NCBI RefSeq assembly: GCF_963169125.1
Contig: NC_084800.1
Location: 143,340,397 to 143,404,396 of the forward strand
Origin: Humulus lupulus
Taxonomy: Eukaryota; Streptophyta; Magnoliopsida; Rosales; Cannabaceae
Reading direction: 5' to 3'
DNA: 64,000 nt
The notes below the pieces were generated by a model. The model ran no database searches, had not been told where the DNA came from, and saw only the letters and a list, made by a program, of their open reading frames with translations. The position numbers and the translations under genes were made by a program. Of the stretch, positions 38,185-49,587 are shown in pieces. Every line of letters begins with the position of its first letter. The stretch's first letter is position 1.

Positions 38185-39944
38185 GAATGCTTCTGAGGTT
38201 AGAAGTTTCCTTGGATTGGCAAGTTATTACAGGCATTTCGTGGAAGGGTTCTCAAAGGTTGCTAGTGCTTTGACTGAGCTAACACGCAAGAGCCAGAAAT
38301 TTGTGTGGTCAGATAAGTGTGAGAACAGCTTCCAGAAACTGAAGCAGAGATTGATTATAGCTCTGATTCTGAGCCTTCTGACAGATCAGGAGAAGTTTGT
38401 GATTTACTATGATGCTTCTCATCAGGGTTTGGGCTGTGTTTTTATGCAATCAAAGAAGGTTATTGCCTATGCTTCTCGTCAGCTGAAGGAGTATGAAAAG
38501 AGATATCCTACTCATGATTTAGAGTTGGCGGCTGTGGTTTTTGCTTTGAAGATATGGAGGCATTATCTCTATGGAGAGGATGTTCTGGCTGGAGCATCCA
38601 GGGATTATACAATGTCTGAGTTAGGCTTGTTGAGATACAAGGGGCGGATATGTGTTCCGTTAGACACTGCATTGAGGCGAGAGATTCTGGATGAATCTCA
38701 TACTACACCTTACTCTTTGCATCCAGGCACCACGAAGATGTATTAGGATGTGAGATTGTTATATTGGTGGCCGGGGATGAAGAGAGATGTAGTAAAGTAT
38801 GTGGCTAAGTGCTTGACATGTCAACAGGTCAAGGCTGAGCATCAGAGGCCGGTAGGGTCATTGCAGCCTCTGGATATCCCAGAGTGGAAGTGGGAAGACA
38901 TCACAATGGATTTTGTGGTGGGCTTACCCAGGACTACTGGTCAGCATGATTCTATTTGGGTGATAGTGGATCGCTACACCAAATCAGCTCACTTTCTGCC
39001 AGTGAGGACTACTTATACAGTCGACCAGTATGCAGATCTCTATGTGAGAGAGATCGTGCGCCTCCATGGAGCACCTAGGTCGATCGTGTCAGATCGGGAC
39101 CCCACTTTTACTTCCAAGTTCTGGGGGAGTTTGCAGAAAGCCATGGGGACACAGTTGAAGTTCAGTACAGCTTATCATCCTCAAACAGATGGGTAATCTG
39201 AGAGGACGATTCAGATATTGGAAGACATGTTGCGAGCATGTGTGCTGGACTTTGGTGGATCTTGGAGTAAGTATCTGCCTTTGATAGAGTTCTCCTACAA
39301 CAACAGTTATCAGTCTACCATTAGAGTTGCACCTTATGAGATGTTGTATGGTAGGAAGTGCAGATCTCCCATTCATTGGGATGAGACAGGTGAAAGGAGA
39401 TACTTAGGTCCTGAGGCAGTTCAGAGGATCAGTGAGGCTATTGAGAAGATTAGAGCTAGAATGCTTGCTTCTCAGAGTAGACAGAAGAGCTATGCAGATC
39501 CCAAGCGCAGGAACGTGGAGTTCCAAGTGGGAGACTATGTCTTTCTTAGAGTCTCGCCTTGGAAAGGGGTAAGAAGGTTTAGGAAGAAAGGCAAGCTGAG
39601 CCCTAGATTTGTAGGTCCATTTGAGATCCTAGAGAGGATTGGTCAGGTGGCTTACAGATTGGCCTTGCCTCTGGCGTTGTCTGCCGTGCATAATGTATTT
39701 CATGTTTCAGCTCTTCGGAGATATGTATCTGATGTGAGCCACATTCTGAGTTATGATGATCTGGAGCTTGAGCCAGATCTCTCCTTTGAGGAGCAGCCAT
39801 TTTAGATACTTGACAAAAAAGACAAGGTCCTCAAGAATAAGACGATACCTTTGGTTAAGGTATTGTGGAGGAACAGCAAGGTCGAGGAAGCGACCTGAGA
39901 GCTGGAGTCAGATATGCAGAGTCAGTATCCCGAGTTGTTCAGGT
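38185..39944 (+). pseudogene. Tekay E polyprotein, second part: RNase H, integrase, chromodomain
   Basis: Resumes with [20 protein letters not shown] (end of RT), then RNase H ([32 protein letters not shown]). At [13 protein letters not shown] (about 38580) it jumps to sequence that in element C lies over 100 residues later, so the second half of RNase H is deleted in frame. Integrase follows: CLTCQQV zinc finger, MDFVVGLP, SDRDPTFTSKFWG and a broken DG-stop-SER. Then come the GPFEILERIGQVAYRL segment and a chromodomain (LVKVLWRNSKVEEAT-stop-ELES). Stops occur near 38744, 39196, 39805 and 39897. It cannot encode an active element. Confidence 0.9.
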
Positions 39945-39966
39945 AAATTTCGAGGACGAAATTTCA

Positions 39967-39982
39967 GTAAGGAGGGGATAGT
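39967..39982 (+). promoter_or_regulatory. Tekay E polypurine tract
   Basis: GTAAGGAGGGGATAGT immediately before the LTR start. Identical in form to the tract of element C. Confidence 0.85.
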
Positions 39983-42386
39983 TGTAATGCCCCTAATTCT
40001 CCGTTATGGTTTAATGGCAAGAATAGTAAGCCGGGAGGGCCATACTTGTGTTAATTAAGCCATTAAATGATATTATGCATGTATACATGAATTATATTAT
40101 AATATGATGTTAAATGTATGCATGTGGGTCCACATTTTTAATTACAGGGGTGTGATGGTAATTTGACCCGTTAAGGGTAAAATTGTATATTTGTATGCAT
40201 GTTGGTGATATATGATGAGACCACATTATAATGTGGGTTTGTTCGAGCCATTCGGCATGAGACGATCTTGGAATAATGATTAGCAGTTTAGTCACAACAG
40301 GTTTAAGATCGGGCCTCGGGTTGAGTCTCGGGGTGATTTTAATGATTGGAGCGTTACCGGGTATTAAAGGGTAACGAGATGTGAATTATTAGTGTTTGAG
40401 AATATCGAGAATAGCGGGAATTGGAGAGCGTTAATCATGATTAACGAGATAAGTGGAAAATACCATATATGCCCTTGGGAGCCTTTAGAAACTTTAAATT
40501 GACCTAAGGGTAAATAGTCATTTCACCCCTAGGATAGATATAAGTCATTTTGGCTGAGGAAGAGGTAGAAAAACAAAGCACGTTTGAGAGCTTTCCCGTA
40601 TCATCTTCCCTTCAGTTTTCTTTGTGATCTTTGAATCGATCTTGAGGATTCAAGCTTGGGAAGCAAGCCTTGGAAGTTTGGGAGTGTGTTCCTCCATTGA
40701 AGGGCTTCATAAGCTGAGCTTTGGGTAAGTTTATAACCATAGAATTCCCTGGTTTGCTCTGTTTTAGCTTTGTTTTGCAGCTGTGATTTCTAGGTTGAGA
40801 CTTTGGTTTTGATGGGAGTTTTGGCTAGGGTTCCTATGGTTGGGATGTTTGGGGTATGTTAGGATGGTTTTTGGGTTCATTTGGCATCAAAAATGGGTTT
40901 TGGAAGCTTTGGAATCAGGTGGGAATCGAAGGAGATGAAGAAGGGCGTTTCAGGGCATTCCAGTCCTGGAGGTAGCGCTATAGCGCCCACCTTAGGGTGC
41001 TACATCGCTACTCAGGAGGCAGATGGGCATGTTGGGGGTTCTGAGTATAGCGCTGGGGCGCTAGGGGTTGAGCATTGTAGCGCTACTCTGTTCCTTCAAA
41101 GTCCCGTTTTGAGTGTCTTTAAGGGTTTTTGACTTGGGGTTTCAATCCTTAAGGCCCGGGATCGAATCTACTCACCGTGTGGGCATGTTTCGAGGTCCCG
41201 AGAGTGGAGCTTAGGTTAAAACCCTATCCATGTTGATTCTCTTTAATCGAGGTTATAATTGGTTGTGATTAGGTGACTACTAAGGTATCAAAGGTCGATC
41301 GTTCTCAGGAGTCGTTCTTATTATCATTTCTCGCTCGAACCAGAGGTAAGAAAACTGCACCCCAAATGTGACATGCGTGGTTATTCATGAGGCATGTTGA
41401 TTGTATAAATGTGGACATGAATTGATTGTGGAATACTTAGCAAATATTGCTCACTTGTGCATGGTACTGACTCATTAGTCAGATTTGGCAAAGGTACTAG
41501 TATCAACTGTGAAGCTGTGACTCATTAGTCAAGTTCGGCAGTGGTACTGGGCACTGGTCACATTGCGCTGACTCATTAGCCAGGACGGTCTTAGCGTGTT
41601 CAACGCAAGCCAATAAAGATTAGATCTAGTCGACTTTCTGCATTGAATGACTCAAAGAGCATTAATGCCAGACCGACCTCAAGTTCGATGAATATTATAA
41701 GCGCTTGAAGGCTAGTGGCTTACCTAGCAGCCACTCTTCCATTTGAATTAGTGACTTGCTTGTCAGTCACTCAGTATGGTTTACCAGAACCTGTTGAAGG
41801 CTAGTGGCTTACCTAGCAGCCACTCTTCCATTTGATATAGTGACTTGCTTGTCAGTCACTCAGTATGGTTCACCAGGACCTCAAGTGATATTCACTCATC
41901 TGTTCGAAAGCTATGAGCTCTGTGTGATTATAATGATAATCATTTGATGATGTTTACATATAATGCTATGTTTTCTTGCTGGGCTTTGGCTCATGGGTGC
42001 TATGTGGTGCAGGTAAAGGGAAAGAAAAGCTCACCTAGCCTTGAGTGGAGAGCTTAGGTGGTGACGTGTACATATGCGCCCGCTTGACCACCACGGCCAA
42101 GGAGTTCTCAGAGGAACTAGGGGGTTTACCCTATTTTTGCTGCTTAGGTCGGCGGGGTTTCAAATTTTGGAACAGTAATGACCTTTTTGAGTTGTAAATA
42201 ACTTGTAAATGTTCTTGTGGGCCCATGAACAATTTTATGTATCAAATAAAACATATCCTTTCCTTTTTATTGGTTTTCACCTTAACCTGTTAATAACACT
42301 TAGAACATGTTTTTAACCAAAGGACTCAGGCAATGAGTCAAATTTTTGGTTCACCGTAACTGTTCTGGGGTAACCAGGGCGTTACA
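39983..42386 (+). repeat. Tekay element E, 3' LTR
   Basis: 2404 bp from TGTAATGCCCCTAATTC to AGGGCGTTACA, in sense orientation after the polypurine tract. It holds the conserved GAG|GTAAGAAAACTGCACC motif at 41346 and the TGGTGCAG|GTAAAGG motif ending at 42012. A local duplication of roughly 100 bp (CTTACCTAGCAGCCACTC twice) lies at 41700-41880. It is followed directly by Tat-3 pol. The 5' partner LTR is missing, so the TSD (possibly CTTAC) cannot be checked. Confidence 0.92.
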
Positions 42387-42499
42387 CTTACCAGATTAAA
42401 GAAGTCCTTCATCCAGGCACATACAAACTTGCACGTTTAAATGGAGATCTCGTTCCGCGCTATTGGAATGGAGAACACTTGCACAAGTATTATCAGTAA
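42387..42499 (+). pseudogene. Tat-3 pol C-terminal fragment
   Basis: The last 37 codons of a Tat pol: YQIKEVLHPGTYKLARLNGD, then GEHLHKYYQ and a TAA stop. It is homologous to the end of Tat-1 pol at 3350-3458. Everything upstream is replaced by Tekay E. Confidence 0.85.
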
Positions 42500-43185
42500 A
42501 CAGTCATTCTTAAAGGACTGGCTTGTATTAATTTTTACTTTTTACAAGTTTTGAAAAAATGTTAGTCATGTTATATGGCTAATCGCTTATAAGTGTAAGA
42601 TCTTTCAAAGATCACTCGTAAAGACATGTTTAGTCCATTTAAATACGAGATTTATAAGGGACTGTGCGCAACCAGTCATTCTTGCCAAACTTTGTAATTT
42701 TTTACAAGTATTTGTTCATTACATGTGTTGTTTTGCTGTATTATAAGTTTTGCATTTTATACCGAGCAGTAATGTTCGTACAGGTTGTGGTCAAGGCAAG
42801 TGACCAAGGACCTAAAGCTCCTCAATCACTTGGGGGGCATATAAGGCACATAGAAAGCAAAGCATACCAAGAGGTATGTAAACACATGAACAAAATAAGT
42901 GAAATCATACTACGGTACTTAGAGTATTTTTCAAATTTTATATTTTGCTAAATCAAGCCAAAGTACTATGCTAGGTTCGGTCATGCGAACAGATATTATA
43001 GAAAAATAGAAATATTATAATGTCAAAGGAATACTTTTACACCGCGAGCAGTATTGCTCGGATGTAAATGTTAAATTAAAAGGTAAAGCTGCCCATGCAG
43101 CAATAAAAAAGTAAGCATTGTTTTAACATCATGACCTGTGGGTCATGCATGGAAAAGAAAACAAAACAAGTAAAAAGAAAATAGG
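42500..43185 (+). other. Tat-3 spacer between pol and antisense gene
   Basis: Corresponds to 3459-6803 of Tat-1 without the solo LTR. No gene is seen. An open frame at 42664-42951 has no recognisable features and is probably chance. Confidence 0.5.
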
Positions 43186-45120
43186 CTAAGAAGCAGCAGG
43201 AGGATCCTGGGGAGCATTTTGGTCGACTGCATCTTCTGCAGCTTCCCCTCCATCCATCCCCGTGCCCAGCGAAATCTCTGGGGAGGCAGGAACTCTGGCC
43301 CTTTCTTCAGTAGCCAATCGAGCAGCACAACGAGCCAATTCAGCTGTCCTGGCATCCTCTGGAAGGTAGCCGAAGTTGGCACTTTGATTGTGTTTCTAGA
43401 AGTCGTAGAAACATCGAAGTGTCACATTCTTGTACCTCTCCAGGTCCTTGGCATTTGTGAGCCTGAGTTGCTCCACTTGGCACTTAAGGACGGCGATTCT
43501 CCTGTCCTTCACGAGATTTTCCTCCTAAAGCCTCTTGACTTCACGCCAGTGGGTTCAGCTGGCCTCCTGGTATTCATCTCTCTGTTTTCTAGCATTTTCC
43601 AGAGAGGCTTGTTTCTCTGCCAGGTCCGCAGCCAAGGAATCCTTCTGCTGGGTCACCACCTCTAGCTCCCCCGCATGCCTAGCCTCCACGGCTTGAAGCT
43701 CCTCTGTTAGCTTCGCCTCCCTAGCACGGGTCTGCTCGATGCTTGCACTGCGCGGGCGTGAGCAGCCATCATGGTCAGCATTTCCTGCAAGCAAAGAATA
43801 AGAGTTAGACTGACTTCAAAAGGGAAAATCAAGACCATGAGAAATAAAAGAGAAGGAAGATTACTTACACTGGCCACTTCATTGAGGGCTCTATTGAGGA
43901 TCTAGTCGACTCCCATTGTTTTCGCATCAGCCATTGCCTCCTTGCAGCAGGCATGCTTAAGGATGTGAGCAAGGCAATCCTTGGCTGACCTTAGGGCGCG
44001 ACCCGATAGTTTGGCCCCTGGGGGAACCCCCTCAGTTTGTTGGGTCTGGTCGGTAGGGGCCAAAGGTGAAGGAGTCGTGGAAGCAGGAGCAGGAGGAGGC
44101 GGAATTTCCTTCTCGACGGGAGCAAGAGGCTAGGCAGATGCTTGGCTAGAGGGCCCATCCTTCGCAGGATCGGTGGCTCGATTCTTCTTGGCCGAAGGCA
44201 CCTAGCTGGACTCACCGTCGTGTTTCCTGGCCGATTTCCTCTTTTGGACCAAGGGAACCTCTTCCTCCTTCTGAGTGCTGTATAAATCGAAAACGTTTGC
44301 AGAAGCCATTTCTGCAAAAGAGATAAACATGCAGACAGTAAGCCAAAAATAGATGATAAGTCATGTTGCATCAGAAAAGAAATATAGAAAATTACAGAGT
44401 CAAATACTCGAGCTATTACTACTGGTCGCTACACTATTGACTCTAGTAGTCATACACTCACTCTCTGGCATGAAGAAGTTTGGCCCTAGGTTTGGATCAT
44501 ATGTAAAATTTCCGTCCCCATCGAATAAATGACAGGGAATTGGCAAGTTATCTAAGAGTGAAATAACAATACCATTTTCGTCAGAGGACTCGTCTAAATC
44601 TATGACAGTCTCGGCTGCCTTTTGTTTTCTCTTTCCTTGAGGGGAAGAAGACCTTTCTGCTGGGGGAATGCCAGTAGGTTCTCTGATTGTAACCCCAGTC
44701 GGTCTCCGTCGAGGAGGAGACACTAGTGGTTGCTGCTCGGGGTTTTCCTCGGTAGTGGCACTTCCTGCCGCGGGTTCCCTCACATCCTGGTGAGGGGCCA
44801 GGAGGCCAGCTAGCCTCAAGTTGGCCTCGGTGACCAGGGACTTGACACTCTTCTCAACGTCTGTCATGCTAGCCAACATGGCAGACCTCAACACCATGTC
44901 TGGTATTGGGTCTGGTCGTAACCATGGGCCTGAAAAACACAGGATATTTCAGAAAAATGCGAGGAAATTTGATGAGTAAAAACAGCGACTAGTGGAAAAA
45001 GACATTTACCTCCTCGAGTGAAGGCCAAGTTTTTCGCGACCATGTCAGGCGTGAGGAAATACTCCTGACTGTACTTCCCCACGTTGGAAATATGGGTGTT
45101 GTCACTCAGGAAGGTTCAGG

Positions 45121-45678
45121 TAGGGCTGAGCATAAAATCCAAAAAACCGAAAAAACCGTGTACACCGACCTACCGAACACCGAAAAAACCAAAACCGTTT
45201 AAACCGAAAACCGAAAAAACCGCCGACGGTGCAAACCGCCACTGTTCGGTCGGTTTGGAAATTTTGGGTGAACCGACCAAAAAAACCGAAACCGACCGAA
45301 CACAATAAAATAATAATATAATATTATATAATTATTAATTATTAAAATTTTTAATGAAAAAAAAAAAAAACTTAAGGCACTTGTAAATGTAATTATGTTC
45401 TATATATTTATGTTTTAAAAACATACAAAAATGGATTCTAACAATCCAAAATTTTTAATTTTTTAACTAAAACTTTCAAAATAAATAAATAAATAAATAA
45501 AAAATAATCAATTCGGTTTGGTCGGTTTAACCGACCAAACCGCGATCCAAAACGGTCGGTTTTTTTTTAAACTGGTTTGGTTCGGTCGGTTTTCGGATTG
45601 CACCAATCCGAACCGAAATCCGAATTCTTGATTTTTTTTGGTGAAAAAACTGCCCAAACCGACCGATGCTCACCCCTA
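45121..45678. mobile_element. Non-autonomous hAT MITE, 558 bp
   Basis: Terminal inverted repeats TAGGGCTGAGCAT and ATGCTCACCCCTA, flanked on both sides by the 8-bp duplication GGTTCAGG (45113-45120 and 45679-45686). This is the hAT signature. Inside, CCGAAAAAACCG-type runs on the left are mirrored by CGGTCGGTTT-type runs on the right, so the whole unit can fold back. No transposase. Confidence 0.93.
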
Positions 45679-46174
45679 GGTTCAGGTGGTCTCCTGGTGA
45701 CAAAAATGAAAGAACCCCGTACCAGATTGTTGGGGGTTGGACTTAAGGTCAAAGAGATAATTGACCTCATGGGGGGTAGGCTCTGGCCATTTTTTATGAT
45801 TATAGAGGATATAGAGTGAAGCAAGCATTCTATATCCGTTGGGTGAAATTTGGAAGGGGGTGACACCAAAGTAGTTCGCCACCCCCTGGAAGAATGGATG
45901 GAGAGGAAGGGTAGCCCCAGCCTCTATGTGATACCTAGACCAGGCGCTGTAAACGCCTCCAGGAAAATTTGCCCTCTGATCCATAGTAGGGATTTTGTGA
46001 ATTACCCCAGTTAGGCCATACTTTCTGAAGTAGTTGGCTAGCATCCTAGGGGTTACTTGGCTAAGTGGGGAAAGATACCACTCGACATCAGGAAGAATTG
46101 AATGCCAAGGGCAGGCCCTAACTTGGATGTGGGGGTCTGGAACAATGTTTTCTCGACCACTGGTCGAGGGAACC

Positions 46175-48479
46175 TGTAACGCCCTAGATAACCAAGACCA
46201 TTACACTGTGTACTTATAAAGGTGCAAGACTCGCTAATCAAGTCAACCTTTTAAAAACGTGTCACTAAACATGTAAGAGCTAGGGTTAAAAAGGTTTTGG
46301 TCTCAAAAGACTCATTTCATATATTAAATTGTAATAAACACAGGATCCCATAAGAAAGTAGAGTTAAAATAAGTTTACAGACTCCCACAAGTACATGAGA
46401 ATTCACTAGCCATACTAAGGCAAAACAGACAGTCATCAGGTTTCATGTCCTTGCCCAGACCTCAACCGTGGCGGCCGAGCACCTGGCTATGTACATTCCG
46501 CTTGCTGAGCTCTCCTGTCACGGCTGGTCCAGTTTGCCCTTGCCTTTACCTGCACCACGTAGCACCCGTGAGCCAAGGCCCAGCAAGAAAATATCTTAAA
46601 CAATTCAATCAATGAAAACAGACAATCAACTTATTAAGCATGTATTCCCATCAGATATTCCCCAACAGATATTCAGCGCATATAATCAGATTCAAGATAC
46701 ACTCTATCACATATTACACTCATATCACATAATAATCAGGGCCAACGACTTAGGTCGCACCCTCTGTTTAACCCACTGACTTCGACCCGCTTAAACCGAG
46801 CTCAGTGCATAATAAGTTGTCCTCGGCTACCAGTGGCCGAGCCGCGCCCTGTGCGCTAGTGAAACCCTTGGCACCCTTAGACCGTTGGCTCACCAAATGG
46901 CTTGCATGGCATAATACCAACTTGTCAAGCATTTACAATAGGGAGCCCTTAGTCCCGTCACATATATTCAACCAAGTGCAGTTTTCTTACCTTTAGTCTG
47001 TACAGTTATTGATTACGAGCAACGACCCTCAAGCACTATCTGTTCCCGAGCCTAAGCCTTTATCACCTAGTCACAACCAAAGTATAAGGTTCCATGAATA
47101 TTCGAGTATAGGTTTATAGTTATAAAACTAACTCCCAGGAATCCAAATTCCATCAAGCCCGATGGTGAAATCAATCCCGAGCACACTAGACCACTTCCCC
47201 GTACCTAAAACCCTCAAAGACTCATGTGTGCAACCAAGGGCTGCAGCCCCTGAAGCCTAGCCGCGGCCCTTCCCCAAAACAGAACCAACACCCATGCTGA
47301 ACCACACACGCGCTGCGGCCCTTGCCTTGGGCGCCGCGGCGCCCTCCCATGGCCGAGCCTTCTTGGCTCTTTTGCATGCTAGGGTCGCAACGCTCTAGAA
47401 CAGAGCCGCGACCCTCCCCTTCGAACCCAGAATTTACACCATTTCAGAGCTTAAAACCTCGGCCACAACCACCCTTAAGCTCCCTACTTCAACACCTAAC
47501 AAATCCAACACCTTTAACATGACTTAAACAACTTAATTCCATAGAAAACTCAACCCAACACACACTAATCTACTCTTTTCAATTCTGAAACTCAAGAGCT
47601 ATAAACACTCTAACCAGCCATTCAAACCCAATTTAAAACCTCTAAACCAAGAGTTGTAGCTTACCTCTTCTGTTGAATCACCTCACCAAGCCAAAGCCAA
47701 GCTAAATCTCCAAGTTTCCTTCTTAATTCTGCCTTAAGACATCAAAACCATGCTTGTTTCAAAACTTGACCAAAACCCAGCTAGAACTCAGAATTCAACC
47801 ACATAAAAGAAGATTAGATGCTTACCTTAATCCCTATTTTAGTTCTTGATTTACTCCTGAGCTAAACCTCCAAATCCTCACCACAAATCCCAGAAATTCC
47901 AGCTTGTTTCCCCTTAGTTTTCTGTGTTTCTTTCCTTCCCTTTGTTTTCCTTAAGCGTGAGAGAGAGAGAGCTGAGGTAAAAGTGTTTAGTCGGTTTGTG
48001 TTTTCTAAAAGCTTCCTTATGTCTATCTCACACATTAAGTTAATCCCGAGGCTCGGGGTGCCGGAACCTTCCCCGAGGCCAAAATGGTAAAATCCCCCAA
48101 TATTCCCGCCTAGACATCCTAACCTCAAATATATCTCCATATATTTATTTTCATGACCCGATAGTCCAAATCGCTACCCGCTATCTAAAAATACCCCCGA
48201 CTCATCCAAAGTCATATCTTAAGCCTCGTTGTGACTTTTCCTGCTGTCTGACCCTAGAATCGCCTTGAGTCGTGCTTTGCAAACCTGTCCACATAATAAT
48301 GTGGTTCTCACATATATCACATATTTATTTCATATCATATTACCACATAATATCATCAATTATCATATAAATATCACTAAACATATAATTACTCATTTAA
48401 ACCACAATTATTCCATTAATGCCCTCCTGGCACACTAATCAAGGCCCTTAAGCCTTATTAGCGATTTTGGGTCGTTACA
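46175..48479 (-). repeat. Tekay solo LTR F, TSD GAACC
   Basis: 2305 bp, TGTAACGCCCTAGATAACC to TTTTGGGTCGTTACA, flanked by GAACC on both sides (46170-46174 and 48480-48484). It is most like solo LTR A. It splits the first coding exon of the Tat-3 antisense gene. Confidence 0.95.
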
Positions 48480-48723
48480 GAACCCCAGCCTACGAATCAG
48501 GTCAGGTTGGAGGGTTTGAAGGGTGTTCAGGTTTTTTCTTCTTTTGGGCAGTGGACTTGACACGACCCATTCTAACTGGAGTTGGTTGAGTTCTGGCATG
48601 AGAAATTCTAAAGAAAGGAATCTTGTGGACGCACTGAGCTGGCTGTTCTTCGCCCTCGAACAGCTGTGCAAGAAGGTCGTCGTCAATCGGCCTCTCACCT
48701 CCCCACAAATCTGGCATTAAAAT

Positions 48724-49181
48724 CTGTGGACAGAAAAATGGGGAGGTGAGGAAGAAGAGCCTAAAAAGTTAGTTAGAATAACGCTGCTCATGTATAAAAG
48801 TCTAACTTTTATACAGCAGCATTCTAACAAAAAACTAAATTTTTCATGCGAACAGTTTGAAACAGATCAAAAAGTGAAAGCAAAAAGTTTTTTCTAAAAA
48901 ACTTTTTCAACTTCAGTAAGGGCAGGAAAAACTCAGTTTTCCAACTAGCATAAAAATCGAATTTTTACTTCGATTTTACGTCCTAAATTTATGATATCGA
49001 CTATCAAACTAATCCATAACTCCTAAATGGTTGATATACACCACCATATCTAGCCTCACTCGACAAATACCCTATTTTCATGCATCTTTACCCAAGAACA
49101 CAGAGCAGTATCAGAACCTAAAAAGCTAACTTAAATCGGCATGCACGGCAGAATGAAGGGCGCAAAAGTTCTGAAGCTTAC
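48724..49181 (-). other. Candidate leader intron of Tat-3 antisense gene
   Basis: Minus-strand donor TATAG|GTAAGCTTC at 49181 and pyrimidine-rich acceptor TTTCTGTCCACAG at 48724. The acceptor lies six bases before the ATG at 48717. It matches the candidate leader intron of Tat-1 in place and size. Confidence 0.5.
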
Positions 49182-49344
49182 CTATACGAAGATTATGAAG
49201 TGCTGAAGAAATTCCGAGCGTAGGTGTGTGAACGGCCGATTCCTGGAACGTCGAAGAATGTTCTTCAGGGAGATTCTGGGTTCTGACTTGGGAGTTCTTG
49301 ATAAGAAAATAGCTTGCGTAAAGTAAAAATGAAGTTTTGGAAGC

Positions 49345-49352
49345 TATATATA
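49345..49352 (-). promoter_or_regulatory. Candidate TATA box of Tat-3 antisense gene
   Basis: TATATATA, the same on both strands, about 165 bp upstream of the candidate leader donor. Its position matches the TATAAATA of Tat-1. Confidence 0.45.
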
Positions 49353-49576
49353 TTTCGTCTGAGACATGAAAAAAGAGGTAATCATAAGTTCCCTTTTTTC
49401 AAGGCGTGGGAAAGAGTGATAACCATCATAGGATTGCTTGAGAACCGAAAGGGCATGATTAAACGTGAGTAGGTTACTTTTTCCAAGGAGGCACGAACTA
49501 CTCTGACAGATTTGGTGGGGTAATCGAAGAGTCGTTTTCCTAAAAGTTTATTTATTGCTGGTCGTAATAAATAAAC

Positions 49577-49587
49577 TTGGGGGGAAA
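49577..49587 (+). promoter_or_regulatory. Tat-3 polypurine tract
   Basis: TTGGGGGGAAA immediately before TGTTATCC, like the Tat-1 tract. Confidence 0.8.

Larger units (their letters stand above)
43186..48717 (-). pseudogene. Tat-3 antisense accessory gene (multi-exon)
   Basis: Second copy of the antisense gene, better preserved than in Tat-1. It starts at ATG 48717 (MPDLWGGERPIDDDLLAQLF), is split by solo LTR F (46175-48479), and resumes with the domain resembling the putative gypsy-type transposon family (TPRMLANYFRKYGLTG to FDLKSNPQQSGTGFF; 46044-45690), which a hAT MITE splits. Intron 45009-44930; a disordered exon with PPRRRP and DLDESSDENG (44929-44408); intron 44407-44312; a basic exon starting MASANVFDLYSTQKEE (44311-43869); intron 43868-43785; then a coiled coil (REAKLTEELQAVEARHAGEL, 43740-43570) ending DPPAAS-stop at 43186. 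Joining at these sites keeps phase at introns 1-2. A few stops and one frameshift near 43735 remain. Function unknown. Confidence 0.78.
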
